Below, in pieces: positions 24,323 through 33,403 of a DNA stretch of 64,000 bases. The stretch is from CALGTL01 sp963579135 (GTDB lineage: Bacteria > Chloroflexota > Dehalococcoidia > Lucifugimonadales > Australimonadaceae), in assembly GCA_963579135.1 (NCBI GenBank), contig CAUZFB010000007.1, forward strand, positions 1-64,000, read 5' to 3'. The translations under genes and the position numbers were made by a program. How positions within the stretch are numbered: position 1 is the first letter of the stretch; the number at the start of each line of letters is the position of its first letter. Below the pieces are notes generated by a model that did no database searches, was not told the DNA's origin, and worked only from the letters and a program-made list of their open reading frames with translations.

Positions 24323-26143
24323 CTACCGGTCGGCACCCTGTATCCCCGCGGGCTCGGCGTTGGTCGCAGCGGTCAGAAACTGCTCGCGGTACAACTTGGC
24401 GTAGCGTTCGTCGAGGAGCAACAGATCAGCGTGTGAACCACTCTCGACGACGCGTCCCTGGTCCATGTAGAGGATCACGTCCGCCGCGAGAACCGTCGAT
24501 AGACGATGGGCGATCACAATGGTCGTTCGGCCATCCATGAGCTCGCCCACGGCTCGCTGCACGGCTCGCTCGGAATGGGTATCCAAGGACGCGGTTGCTT
24601 CGTCGAGGAGAAGCAGCGCGGGATCCTTCAGGAGGACGCGTGCGATCGCGAGGCGTTGCTTCTCACCACCTGACAGGCGATACCCACGCTCGCCGACGAT
24701 TGTCTCCAACCCCTCGGGCAAGCCGTCGATCACGTCCATGACGGATGCGGACTCGCAGGCCGCTCGTATCTGCTTTTCGGTCGCATCAGGGCGTGCGATG
24801 AGCATGTTTTCCTGAACACTGGCGTGAAATAGGAACGTCTCCTGCGTAACGTACCCCACTTGTTTGCGAAGCGAGTCCAAGGTCAGCCCTCGGATGTCGC
24901 GCCCGTCCAGCAAGATCCGACCCTCCGTGGGGTCATACAGCCGAGGGATCAAGTACGTCATGCTCGTTTTGCCAGCCCCGCTCGGCCCGACCAACGCCAC
25001 CATCGTTCCGGCTGCGATCTCGACGTCTACGACGTCCACAGCGCGCTTACCAGGCCTGTACTCCAGGCTCACGCCCTCGAACCGAAGGTGTCCGGCAGCG
25101 CGACCGATCTCCACAGCATCATCAGCGTCGGCAATGTCAGGCTCAAGGTCCATGTACTCGAATATGCGCTCGAAGTAGGCCGCCGACGTCATCACATCGA
25201 CGTGCAGACTCATCAGGTCGGTCGCCGGCGTGTACAGCCTGCCGAGCAGGCCAACGAACGCAATCACGGTACCGAGCGAGAGCGCGCCGGTCATCACTTG
25301 AACACCGCCAGCGTAATACACGATCGCAGGGCCGCCGGTGGTCACGAGGAACAGCAGCATGAAGTACCAGCGTCCCACCAACGCCTCGCGAACCTGAAGG
25401 TCCATCAGCTCTTTGTTGTCGCGCTGGAACCGGTCGAGCACATCACGCTCCCGGTTGAACGTCTTGATCAGCATAAGACCACTGATCCCCAAGCTCTCGG
25501 CCATCAGCGAGTTCACCGACCCATGCTGCTGCTGGCGCTCCTGGCGCAGGCGTCGACGCAGCTTGCCGACCGTCTTGGTTGGCAGAATCAGCCAGGGCAG
25601 CACAAGAAGCGACACCATGGTCAGCTTCCAATCGAGGACGATCATCGTGGCGAGCGTCGTGCTCAGGATGAGTACGTTCTGGAACACGGAGACGAGCGTG
25701 CCCGAGATGACGTTGTCGATGCCTGCGATGTCGCTCGTGAGCCGGGACATCAATTCGCCAGTGCGGGATTCGGTGAAGAAGCGTAGGGAGAGCGACTGCA
25801 GCCGCGAGAACATCGCGAGCTTCAGATCGTACATAATGCGCTGGCTCACCACGGTGTTCAGGTAGGCGCGAAGCACGCCTGTGAGTCCGATGGCCAGTGC
25901 CGCTCCTACGACGCCCAGGGATAGTTTGAGGAGCAGGCCGCGGTCGCCGCCTGCGATGGCATCGTCAACGATCGCGCGTACGAGCAAGGGGGGGATGATG
26001 CCTAGGCCTGCGGCGACGCTCACGGTCGCCAGAATCAGGCTCAGCCGTCTCCAGTACGGGAGTAAAAAGCGCACGACTCGTCGGGCATTCATCGTGCCTA
26101 AAGCCGTCGCTGAACGGAGTGGTTCTGATCTTCGAGCCCGCAT
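24323..26143 (-). CDS. ABC exporter, fused permease and ATPase
   Basis: This half-size ABC exporter has an N-terminal six-helix membrane domain (about residues 30-330) and a C-terminal ATPase. The ATPase shows Walker A GPSGAGKTS (about residue 385), Q-loop VTQETF, signature LSGGEKQR, Walker B LLLLDEATASLD and H-loop IVIAHRLST. Functional transporters of this type are dimers exporting lipids, peptides or drugs. The first ATG (26143) has no good ribosome site; an ATG at 26092 (MNARRVVRFLLPYWRR) is a likely alternative start. It is monocistronic and followed by the NIPSNAP operon. Substrate unknown. Confidence 0.92.
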   Translation of the reverse strand: MRARRSEPLRSATALGTMNARRVVRFLLPYWRRLSLILATVSVAAGLGIIPPLLVRAIVDDAIAGGDRGLLLKLSLGVVGAALAIGLTGVLRAYLNTVVSQRIMYDLKLAMFSRLQSLSLRFFTESRTGELMSRLTSDIAGIDNVISGTLVSVFQNVLILSTTLATMIVLDWKLTMVSLLVLPWLILPTKTVGKLRRRLRQERQQQHGSVNSLMAESLGISGLMLIKTFNRERDVLDRFQRDNKELMDLQVREALVGRWYFMLLFLVTTGGPAIVYYAGGVQVMTGALSLGTVIAFVGLLGRLYTPATDLMSLHVDVMTSAAYFERIFEYMDLEPDIADADDAVEIGRAAGHLRFEGVSLEYRPGKRAVDVVDVEIAAGTMVALVGPSGAGKTSMTYLIPRLYDPTEGRILLDGRDIRGLTLDSLRKQVGYVTQETFLFHASVQENMLIARPDATEKQIRAACESASVMDVIDGLPEGLETIVGERGYRLSGGEKQRLAIARVLLKDPALLLLDEATASLDTHSERAVQRAVGELMDGRTTIVIAHRLSTVLAADVILYMDQGRVVESGSHADLLLLDERYAKLYREQFLTAATNAEPAGIQGADR

Positions 26144-26244
26144 CTTCGGAGTATAGCTTCAGCTCTTCCTCTGAGCTCCCCGGGCCAGTCAAATGGGCTC
26201 CAGAGGTGAACCCGGAGTAAGTTAGGAGTCCGAAAATCCGAGAA

Positions 26245-26265
26245 AACAGGTCAGAAAAACCTGTT
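26245..26265. promoter_or_regulatory. Possible operator palindrome
   Basis: AACAGGT and ACCTGTT form a perfect 7-bp inverted repeat with a 7-base A-rich spacer, in the divergent region between the ABC exporter and the small zinc-ribbon gene. It could bind a dimeric repressor, or it could be a chance short repeat. No regulator gene is in the window. Confidence 0.3.
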
Positions 26266-26333
26266 GTAGTGGTTCCATTCGTGCGTACGATGAAAATAGC
26301 AAACCCGCCCACAGAGGCGTAGGGAGGTCAACT

Positions 26334-26489
26334 ATGCAAGCGTACTGTGTGAAGTGTCGGACGCAACGGGATATGAACAGCCCCCGCGACGAGACCACCA
26401 AGAACAATAGGCCCATTATCAAGGGCACCTGCGCCGTCTGCGGCACAGGCCTCAACATCATCGGCAAGACGATTGCTCAGGTGAACTAA
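26334..26489 (+). CDS. DUF5679-type small zinc-ribbon protein
   Basis: A 51-residue protein is encoded between a good AGGGAGGT ribosome site and a strong terminator. Two CxxC knuckles are visible: C5-x2-C8 (AYCVKCRT) and C33-x2-C36 (TCAVCGTG), with RPIIKGTC before the second. This matches the small DUF5679 family of high-GC bacteria as I remember it. It probably binds one zinc ion; its role is unknown. It is a stand-alone gene with its own terminator, which suggests steady expression of a short mRNA. Confidence 0.85.
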   Translation: MQAYCVKCRTQRDMNSPRDETTKNNRPIIKGTCAVCGTGLNIIGKTIAQVN

Positions 26490-26504
26490 CCAGCATCTGC
26501 TGAA

Positions 26505-26542
26505 ACGAAGGGGCCCGGCGAGTGCCGGGCCCCTTCGTTCTT
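26505..26542 (+). terminator. Rho-independent terminator of the DUF5679-type gene
   Basis: A perfect stem of at least 13 bp (26507-26519 with 26524-26536, extendable by about three more pairs) with loop GAGT is followed by GTTCTT. It starts 18 bp after the stop codon. Confidence 0.9.
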
Positions 26543-26685
26543 AAGTTCATGCTCCGGGCTCGGTAGAGGCTCGTTCGTATAGCAGGTAGGTGCGAACGCT
26601 CGGATCTCTTGGCTCCACTGGCTCTCCCGTTGGGACTAAAGGTCGCTCGGCGCTCCGGGGACCGGGCGCGCGAGCGTTACCGAGC

Positions 26686-27513
26686 CTAGAACATGACGTC
26701 GCCACCAGAGACGCTGATGGCGAGCCCAGTGAGGAAGTCTGCCTCGCTAGAGGACAGGAAGGCGGCCGTGTTGGCGATGTCGCCCGTCTCGGTAATCCGC
26801 CCAAGGGGATTAGCCAGCGATCGCTCTCGCACCATGTCCGCGAGTTGATCTTCCGCCGTTTGTCCCTCGCTTCGAAGCGCTCCAGCTATATGGATCACTC
26901 GTTCGGTTTCGGCGAGCCCGGGGCAGATGGCGTTCACGTTGACTTTGTACTGGCCCATCTCGTGGGCGAACGACTGCGTGAATCCCACAAGCGCGAACTT
27001 CGACGCCGTGTACGCCGCGTAGCGAGGGAGCCCACGTTTGCCGGCGGTCGATGAGATGATAACGATCTTGCCATCGCCACCTCGCTCAATCATGTGACGC
27101 GCGACCGCCTGGCACGTGAGGAACGTGCCCCGAACGTTGACGCGCAGGACCTCGTCGAACGCGTCCTCGGTAAGCTCAACCACGGGTACTCGGTCCGGGC
27201 CGGGACGAGAGCCGGCATTGGCGACGAAGATGTCGATCTTCCCGAACTGCGCGACTACATCATCCACCATCGCCTGCACGGCATCGCCGTCGGACACGTC
27301 AGCGATCACAGGCATGGACCGCCTGCCCTTTGCTTTGATCTCCTCGACGACAGCGTCAATGCCATTCCAACCGCCACCGTAGGGAGTCGTCGTCACATCA
27401 TTCACGGCCACATCGGCGCCGTCGACGGCCAACCGGTTAGCGATAGCCCTGCCGAACCCACGCTCACCACCTGCGCCGGTAACCAATGCTACCTTGCCTG
27501 AAAAGTCGTACAT
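26686..27513 (-). CDS. Short-chain dehydrogenase/reductase (SDR)
   Basis: This classical SDR has 275 residues. The cofactor motif TGAGGERGFGRA (residues 12-23) has a two-residue insertion compared with TGxxxGIG. NAG is at 99-101, and the catalytic residues are S155, Y168 and K172 (IISSTAGKRG; YAAYTASK). A GAGGAG site precedes the ATG. It is divergent from the molybdenum hydroxylase at 27.7 kb across 143 bp, so the two may share regulation. The substrate is unknown. The 150 bp between its 3' end and the DUF5679 terminator hold nothing I recognise. Confidence 0.92.
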   Translation of the reverse strand: MYDFSGKVALVTGAGGERGFGRAIANRLAVDGADVAVNDVTTTPYGGGWNGIDAVVEEIKAKGRRSMPVIADVSDGDAVQAMVDDVVAQFGKIDIFVANAGSRPGPDRVPVVELTEDAFDEVLRVNVRGTFLTCQAVARHMIERGGDGKIVIISSTAGKRGLPRYAAYTASKFALVGFTQSFAHEMGQYKVNVNAICPGLAETERVIHIAGALRSEGQTAEDQLADMVRERSLANPLGRITETGDIANTAAFLSSSEADFLTGLAISVSGGDVMF

Positions 27514-27656
27514 TCCAATTCTCCTCGCAGCGCTCGATACGGCTAGGCTCGGTAACCTCGCTCGACGTTGTCAATGCGCAATTCGTTAGGGTGCGCAATC
27601 TAGGGAGCGCCCCGGCGGCTGTCAACTAAATGGGCTCGTTGTGCTAGTCTCCGGCT

Positions 27657-29891
27657 ATGACAACGCAACACTCCACAGGAAGGCCGCTACCACGAGTCGA
27701 TGGTGCGGGGAAGGTCACTGGTTCCGCCCGCTACAGCGCGGATGTGGAGATGCCGAATGCCCTTTGGGGGCGAGTCCTCCGTAGCCCCTACCCGTACGCT
27801 CGTATCACGGCGATTGACACCACGCAGGCCGCGGTATTGCCGGGAGTGCACGCCGTGCTAACCGGGGCGGACGTTCACGGCGCGATGACTGGTAGGCGCA
27901 TCTTCGATATCCCGCTGATCGCGGACGATGTCGTGCGGTTCACCGGCGACATCGTGGCGGCAGTGGCGGCGGACGACCGCGAGATAGCGGACCGGGCTCT
28001 CGCGCTGATCAACGTGACGTACGTGGAGCTGACGCCAGTCTTCGATCCGCTGGAAGCGGTGGCGCCGGAGACGAGTCTGTTGCACCCCGACTTCAATACC
28101 TACGTGGGCGGAAAGCCCCAGGAGACGCCATCAAACGTCTTCGTGACGTCCACCTGGGGGACGGGGGATCCGGAGACGGGTTTCGCGGACTCCGACGTGA
28201 TCATCGAAGGCACGTACTCGACAGCGATGATGCATCAGGCCTACATGGAGACCCACACGTGTCTAGTGTCCTGTCGCAACGATGGGGAAGTGGACGTTTG
28301 GGCCTCGAACAAGGGTCCACACGGGCTCAGGCGTGATGTGGCGTTGACGACGAACGTTGACCCCACCGCCATCCACATCCACCACACGACCATCGGTGGC
28401 GATTTCGGTGGCAAGGGTGGGCAGATGAATATACCCATCGCCTATTTCTTGTCGCGAGCCGCACGACAGCCGGTGCGCATGGTGATGGACTACCGCGAGG
28501 AGCTCACAGCGGCGAACCCACGCCATCCAGCGAGCGTCCACGTGAAGTCCGGAGTGAAGAACGACGGCACGATCCTGGCGACGGAGGTTATTGCGTATTA
28601 CGACTCCGGAGCGTATGCCGGCTTCCTGCCACTCGGGTTCCTACCGGGCCCGCGGCACTGCGTGGGGCCATACCACATCCCCCACGCTCGCGTTACGGCA
28701 CACCATGTGTACACGAACCGTGTTCCGGCGGGTCACATGCGTGGCCCCGGCGAGCCGCAAACGATCTTCGCCGTAGAGTCTCATATCGATATAATTGCAC
28801 GTAAGTTAGGGTTAGATCCGGCAGATGTTAGGCGCAAGAACGTGATCCGCGAGGGCGACGTCAATGGATTGGGTGAGGAGTACGAAGATCTGCGTGGAGT
28901 GGCAGCATTCGAGACGGCGCTCGATAGCTCGGGGTACGGCGTGGAGCGCCCCGATGGGCCACGCACGCGCTCTGGCATCGGCGTGGGCATCGGCGAGCGG
29001 GCGCCGGGCGGCGGGGAGACGCACGCTGCGGTGACGTTCACGCAAGACGGCTCAGTGGTGATCCATACGTCGATCTTCGAGCAGGGTTCGGGCACCTACA
29101 CGATCCTAACCCAAATGGCGTCCGACATCCTGGGCGTGGACCCCGGCAAGATCACGGTCGAGGTCTGGAACACCGACGAGACGGGGTACGACTCGGGCGC
29201 GGGAGCAAGTCGCAATACGCGTATGGCTAGCGAGGCTGTGACCAACGCTGCAGTGGAAGCACGGGATGCTCTGTTCAGGCTTGCGGCGGAGCTGGAGGGC
29301 TGGAACCAAGAGGGTATGAGTCTCACGCACAAGGGCCTCGTACGTCAGGGGGTGGCGGGCGCGACGCCGCTAGTGGAGCTGCTATCGCGAACCGATACGG
29401 CCATCAGCGGTGCCTACGACTATAAAGACATGGCGCACGCGCACGTGACAGCGTTCACGATCCACGTCGCGGAGGTAACGGTGGACATCGACACAGGCCA
29501 GGTCATGCTCGATAGGCTGACAGCGGTGCATGACGCGGGGCAGGTGCTGAATCCGATAGGCCATGAAGGGCAGGTCAACGGTGGCGCCATCCAGGGGATG
29601 GGCTACGGGTTGATGGAGGAGCTTGCGGTGAGCGGTGGGCAGGTCGCTACGCAATCGCTCGCCGACTACAAGATCCCGACGTTTGCCGATATGCCGACGT
29701 TTCAGTCGGTGGTGCTGGAGTCCGAGGGCGGGGTTGGGCCGTTCAACATCAAAGGCATCGGGGAGAATTCGTTCTCGCCGATGGCGCCGGCCATCGCGAA
29801 TGCGGTTGCTGACGCGTGTGGCGCCCGCATCACGGACCTGCCGATAACGGCAGAAAAGGTCTATCGGGCGCTCCGGGGACAGGCTCAGTAG
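27657..29891 (+). CDS. Xanthine dehydrogenase-family molybdopterin-binding subunit (stand-alone)
   Basis: This complete molybdenum hydroxylase large subunit has 744 residues. Visible are LPRVDGAGKVTGSARYSAD, the Mo-cofactor segments GGDFGGKGGQMN, AGHMRGPGEPQ and EQGSGTYTILTQMASD, and the C-terminal region GIGENSFSPMAPAIANAV with the probable catalytic Glu. It differs from the other two large subunits in the window (AGHMRGPGEP against PYRGAG) and so belongs to another subfamily. No small Fe-S or FAD subunit is adjacent; those at 59.8-61.1 kb or elsewhere in the genome would have to serve it. Its 3' end is 3 bp from the convergent ThDP enzyme gene. Confidence 0.92.
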   Translation: MTTQHSTGRPLPRVDGAGKVTGSARYSADVEMPNALWGRVLRSPYPYARITAIDTTQAAVLPGVHAVLTGADVHGAMTGRRIFDIPLIADDVVRFTGDIVAAVAADDREIADRALALINVTYVELTPVFDPLEAVAPETSLLHPDFNTYVGGKPQETPSNVFVTSTWGTGDPETGFADSDVIIEGTYSTAMMHQAYMETHTCLVSCRNDGEVDVWASNKGPHGLRRDVALTTNVDPTAIHIHHTTIGGDFGGKGGQMNIPIAYFLSRAARQPVRMVMDYREELTAANPRHPASVHVKSGVKNDGTILATEVIAYYDSGAYAGFLPLGFLPGPRHCVGPYHIPHARVTAHHVYTNRVPAGHMRGPGEPQTIFAVESHIDIIARKLGLDPADVRRKNVIREGDVNGLGEEYEDLRGVAAFETALDSSGYGVERPDGPRTRSGIGVGIGERAPGGGETHAAVTFTQDGSVVIHTSIFEQGSGTYTILTQMASDILGVDPGKITVEVWNTDETGYDSGAGASRNTRMASEAVTNAAVEARDALFRLAAELEGWNQEGMSLTHKGLVRQGVAGATPLVELLSRTDTAISGAYDYKDMAHAHVTAFTIHVAEVTVDIDTGQVMLDRLTAVHDAGQVLNPIGHEGQVNGGAIQGMGYGLMEELAVSGGQVATQSLADYKIPTFADMPTFQSVVLESEGGVGPFNIKGIGENSFSPMAPAIANAVADACGARITDLPITAEKVYRALRGQAQ

Positions 29892-29894
29892 CGC

Positions 29895-31673
29895 CTACGC
29901 TCCCATCATCGTTTGGGGGATGGTGGGTAAGTCTACGGCGATGACGGCGGGGATGCCGTTGTGAACCTGGTCGAGGCCTCGCTTGAGCGCAGGACCAACC
30001 TGGTCTGCTTCCATGACCGATTCCCCGTAACAGTTGGCTGCCTCTGCGAGCTTGGCAAAGTTGGGGGGTGGGTCAAACGTCCCTCCCTCCCAGTCCTGGG
30101 TGCCCACGACGTGGCCTTCGGGGTACTGGCGTTGGAGGCCAGCGGTGCCGGTGCTGTACGACTTGTTCACGAAGACGACGGTGAGGAACGCGGCTTTGTA
30201 GTGACTCGCCGCCCAGAGCGACGCTAGCGGGCTACCGAACATGAAGTAGCCGTCACCGGTGGTCAAGACAACGTCGCGATCCGGGGCAGCGATCTTGGCA
30301 CCGAACGCCGCGCCTGATCCGAACCCGCCGGAACTGCCTCCACTCTTGAAGTATGTTCCGGGCTCGGTGCGGTGGTGGTGCGCTCTGACGAACGCGGAGT
30401 AGCTGACGACGTCGTCAACCATGATCGTGTCCGGCTCCATGACGCTCGCCACCTGATGGGCAATCCAACGGGGGTGGATAGGGTTGCGGCCGGAAACAGC
30501 CAGTGCCGCGTCCTCGTCCGCCGCCAACATGGCCTTCTTCCGGGTATAAAGCTTGGCGCGCCGGTCCTCAATCTTGCCCATGTCGCTGATGGAGAGCAGA
30601 GACGTGGCTGCGTCGTACACCGCCTGGGCAAAGGAGACGGCTGGTACGGACAACCACATGTCGGCGTGAAACTCCATCGTCTTGGAACGGGACTGCACCG
30701 GGTCCACATCCACCCAAACGATTTTCGTGTCAGGGCTCAGCTTGCCGTCGATGGGCTGGTACGGCACGACCGCCTCAACGGCCACGAGTACGTCGGCGTC
30801 CGTCGGTTGCGGCCCCGTGCCAAACAGCGAGTGGGTGGTGGGAAAGTTCAGCCGATTCACGCGTCCACCATCCATGACCGGAACGGCCAGCAGCTCTGCC
30901 AATCGCACCAGTTCCGGCACGGACTCGGGATTGCGGCCAGACTGGCCCAGGACGATCAGGGGATTGTTCGCTTTGATGAGCCACTCCGCGACCTGGCGTG
31001 CGTCTTTGGGGTCAGGCCAGGCAGGGCGGGCAAGGCCGAGCTCGTCGCGCGTCGGGAAGCGGGTACGCCCGCCCATGGGGAGCTTCGCCATCTCCTGGGG
31101 GACGACCAGGTACACGGGGCCTTTGGGCTCGCTCATCGCGACCTGCAGCAGGCGGCTGACCATGAGGCCCGGGTTATCCTGCCACTCCATGCGGTGATCG
31201 AGCTTGGTGTACTGCCGAACGATCTCGCCCTGGTCACGCGGCTCCTGAACCCACTGCACATTTGCTTCGCGTGAGCCTGGCATGGAACCAGGGTAGGCTC
31301 GCGGACCCGCTCCTGCCATGATGAGCACGGGGTAGCTTCCACGCCATGCAGTGTGGATGCCGGCGCCGAAGTTGAGGGTTCCCACGTCCACATGGGCCGC
31401 TGTGGCCGCCGGACCTCCGGACACCATCGCGGTGCCCAAGGCGGCATTGAGGGCCGCGCCCTCATGCGTGACGGTGTAAAGCTTAGGCGTAGGCCAACCA
31501 CGGGCGTTGGCCCGCGCTGCGGCCTCCTGGTAGAACGCGAGTTCAGATCCGCTCACGAAGTAGAAGTGGTCGATGCCTCCGAGTTTCATGGAGGTCATCA
31601 CCGCATCCGCCCATTCCTCAGCCGGATACTCACCCCACCTGGGGTCCGACGCCTCCAAACGCTGATCAGTCAT
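29895..31673 (-). CDS. Thiamine diphosphate-dependent enzyme (acetolactate synthase/decarboxylase-like)
   Basis: This ThDP enzyme has 592 residues and the three-domain layout of the acetolactate synthase / 2-oxoacid decarboxylase family. The catalytic Glu lies in THEGAALNAALG (about residue 72). The ThDP/Mg site is TTGDGYFMFG followed about 26 residues on by VFVNKSY, where the second Asn of the usual NN is replaced. The start overlaps the stop of the upstream 2-hydroxyacid dehydrogenase (ATGA). A 2-oxoacid made by that dehydrogenase could be the substrate for decarboxylation or carboligation, which is inference. It is not a housekeeping acetolactate synthase, since no regulatory subunit is adjacent. 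Confidence 0.88.
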   Translation of the reverse strand: MTDQRLEASDPRWGEYPAEEWADAVMTSMKLGGIDHFYFVSGSELAFYQEAAARANARGWPTPKLYTVTHEGAALNAALGTAMVSGGPAATAAHVDVGTLNFGAGIHTAWRGSYPVLIMAGAGPRAYPGSMPGSREANVQWVQEPRDQGEIVRQYTKLDHRMEWQDNPGLMVSRLLQVAMSEPKGPVYLVVPQEMAKLPMGGRTRFPTRDELGLARPAWPDPKDARQVAEWLIKANNPLIVLGQSGRNPESVPELVRLAELLAVPVMDGGRVNRLNFPTTHSLFGTGPQPTDADVLVAVEAVVPYQPIDGKLSPDTKIVWVDVDPVQSRSKTMEFHADMWLSVPAVSFAQAVYDAATSLLSISDMGKIEDRRAKLYTRKKAMLAADEDAALAVSGRNPIHPRWIAHQVASVMEPDTIMVDDVVSYSAFVRAHHHRTEPGTYFKSGGSSGGFGSGAAFGAKIAAPDRDVVLTTGDGYFMFGSPLASLWAASHYKAAFLTVVFVNKSYSTGTAGLQRQYPEGHVVGTQDWEGGTFDPPPNFAKLAEAANCYGESVMEADQVGPALKRGLDQVHNGIPAVIAVDLPTIPQTMMGA

Positions 31674-32695
31674 CGAGTCACCTCAAGCCATTCGTATCGT
31701 CCTGCGCCACGCCAGGTGGGGAGGACGTCGGGATTCTTCACGTATTCGTGTGGCACGATGCCGCCCAGCACGGCGATAGCGTTCTCCATGGCCAATCGCT
31801 GGTTGCCCATACGGCTGGCCTCGCTAGCGGCGACGTTGTGGGGAGTGAGGATCACCCGCTCCTGGTCAAGCTCTCGCAGCGGGCTGTCCTGGGGGAGCGG
31901 TTCGGGGTCGAATACATCCAACGCCACGCCAGCGACCCAGTCTTCGTTGATCGCTCGGCACACCGCCTTTTCATCCACCGCTTCGCCGCGCGATGTGTTC
32001 ACCAGATACGCGGTTTTCTTCATCGATCGGAGCGCGTCCTCGTTAATGATCTTCGTTGTTTCAGGAGTGATAGTGACGTGGACAGACACGAAATCGGACT
32101 CATGGAGGAGTGTCTCCAGGTCCACGCGCTTGACGCCAAGTTGGTCAAATCGTTCTTGGCCCACATAGGGGTCGCAACCGAGCACGTTGAGGTCCCAGCC
32201 CATGAGACGGCGTGCGACCCCACCTCCCGTTCGGCCAAGGCCGATCAGACCCACGGTTTTTCCCCACATCAGGAATCCACGGTCGACCCGCTGTCCCCAC
32301 TCGCCGTCACGCAACCGGGCTTCCTTGCGTTTCACGCGTTTGGTGAGCGCGAGCATCATGCCGATGGATGCCTCCGCGACTCCGATGACGTTCTCACGCG
32401 ACGGGCTGTGACAGACGAGAATGTTGTTCTCGGTCGCGGCGTCGATGGCGATCTTCTCGGTACCGACGGCCGGGCCGACGATGGTCGTCAACTCGGGTAG
32501 CGCCTCCACCACTTGGCGGGAGACGTGAAGCGACACCAGGAGATCAGCGCCCTGGCATAGCTCGATCAACTCGCCATCCGAAAGACGCCCACCTAGGTTG
32601 CGGTCGATCTGGCCAAACACAATCTCGTGTCCCGCCTGCTTCAGGGCGCCCCATTCCTCGTTGGGGCCGTTCGGTGCAGCAACAACAACTTTCAT
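31670..32695 (-). CDS. D-isomer-specific 2-hydroxyacid dehydrogenase family protein
   Basis: This NAD(P)-dependent dehydrogenase has 341 residues. The Rossmann motif is GLIGLGRTGGGVARR. Catalytic residues are visible as the Arg in NTSRGEAVD, the acidic cluster in ALDVFDPEPLP and the His in LTPHNV. It interconverts a 2-hydroxyacid and a 2-oxoacid. Its ATG overlaps the stop of the amidohydrolase relic upstream (TGATG), and its own stop overlaps the start of the ThDP enzyme (ATGA), so the three reading frames form a tightly coupled operon. Confidence 0.92.
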   Translation of the reverse strand: MKVVVAAPNGPNEEWGALKQAGHEIVFGQIDRNLGGRLSDGELIELCQGADLLVSLHVSRQVVEALPELTTIVGPAVGTEKIAIDAATENNILVCHSPSRENVIGVAEASIGMMLALTKRVKRKEARLRDGEWGQRVDRGFLMWGKTVGLIGLGRTGGGVARRLMGWDLNVLGCDPYVGQERFDQLGVKRVDLETLLHESDFVSVHVTITPETTKIINEDALRSMKKTAYLVNTSRGEAVDEKAVCRAINEDWVAGVALDVFDPEPLPQDSPLRELDQERVILTPHNVAASEASRMGNQRLAMENAIAVLGGIVPHEYVKNPDVLPTWRGAGRYEWLEVTR

Positions 32696-33030
32696 CAGCT
32701 CAACCCGTACAACTTTATGGCGCTCTCGAAAGTGATCTTCACGCGCTGCTCCTCGTTCAGGTCGGTCCGGCCCAGCAGGTGCTTGATGGTTCCAGGGAAT
32801 TCTGCGTCCCAGTGCGGGAAGTCTGATGCGTGCACGAATGTGTCGTCGCCCAATACGCGCGTGGTCTCGGGTAGCAAACGCTCATCCGCCTCAAGGGAGA
32901 TGAAGATATTGCGGCTCTCCATGTATTCACTCAGGGGCTTCTTCTACAGCGGCGCCTCCTGGTGCGCGCGCACATGATACCTCTCGTCCATGCGGTCGAC
33001 CATGTAAACGATCCAGCCACACTTGCGCAT
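32695..33030 (-). pseudogene. Amidohydrolase (amidohydrolase_2 type) 3' relic with in-frame TAG
   Basis: The last 75 codons (from the ATG at 32922) read as the C terminus of an amidohydrolase: NIFISLEADERLL, DDTFVHASDFPHWDAEFP, KITFESAIKLYGL. Compare the intact gene at 57264-58439, which has ASIEMTEEEDMI, ASDYPHAECEFP and DNASRFFG. In the same frame upstream, 33030 down to 32947 still encodes CGWIVYMVDRMDERYHVRAHQ, the expected preceding segment, but a TAG at 32944-32946 interrupts it. Farther upstream similarity is lost and another stop appears. The metal-binding His residues of the N-terminal half are gone, so this should be inactive. Confidence 0.8.
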
Positions 33031-33403
33031 CGACCACCCGAGTAGCGAGCGTCATACCCATGGTGTTGTCACCGCCGTCGCCTGAGCCGCCCACGCCCAA
33101 GCGGGGCCGCTTGTCGTAAGGAGCCTCTATGCGAGGCGGCAGTCACGCCTCGCTATCCATGGAGTGGCCATCAGCATCGATCGAACCGCCGGAACCATTA
33201 ATCATCGCCAGTCCCCTTGATGATCATTCCATGGCGAAGTCCGGGCTATTCTCGAGCGCCAGCGCGGAGCATAGACCCGCCGAATACCAGCAGCAAGCGT
33301 GCCCTATTTCACCACTACGGTGGACGCAGGCACGCTCTTGCGTTGACATCCCCCCTACTTAAACCTTACATTCCCCCCGCCACATAGCGTGGCAGGAGGA
33401 ACC
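33031..33403. other. Intergenic region, probably gene debris plus promoter of the TctC-type gene
   Basis: No open reading frame with family resemblance was found. The part next to the amidohydrolase relic is GC-rich and may be decayed coding sequence from its lost 5' half or from another gene. The last 60 bases before 33404 contain TTGACATCCCCCC and an AGGAGG ribosome site for the lipoprotein gene on the plus strand. Confidence 0.45.

Noticed and set aside
24860..25786. Plus-strand open frame of 308 codons
   Set aside because: It lies within and opposite to the ABC exporter gene and has no domain features.
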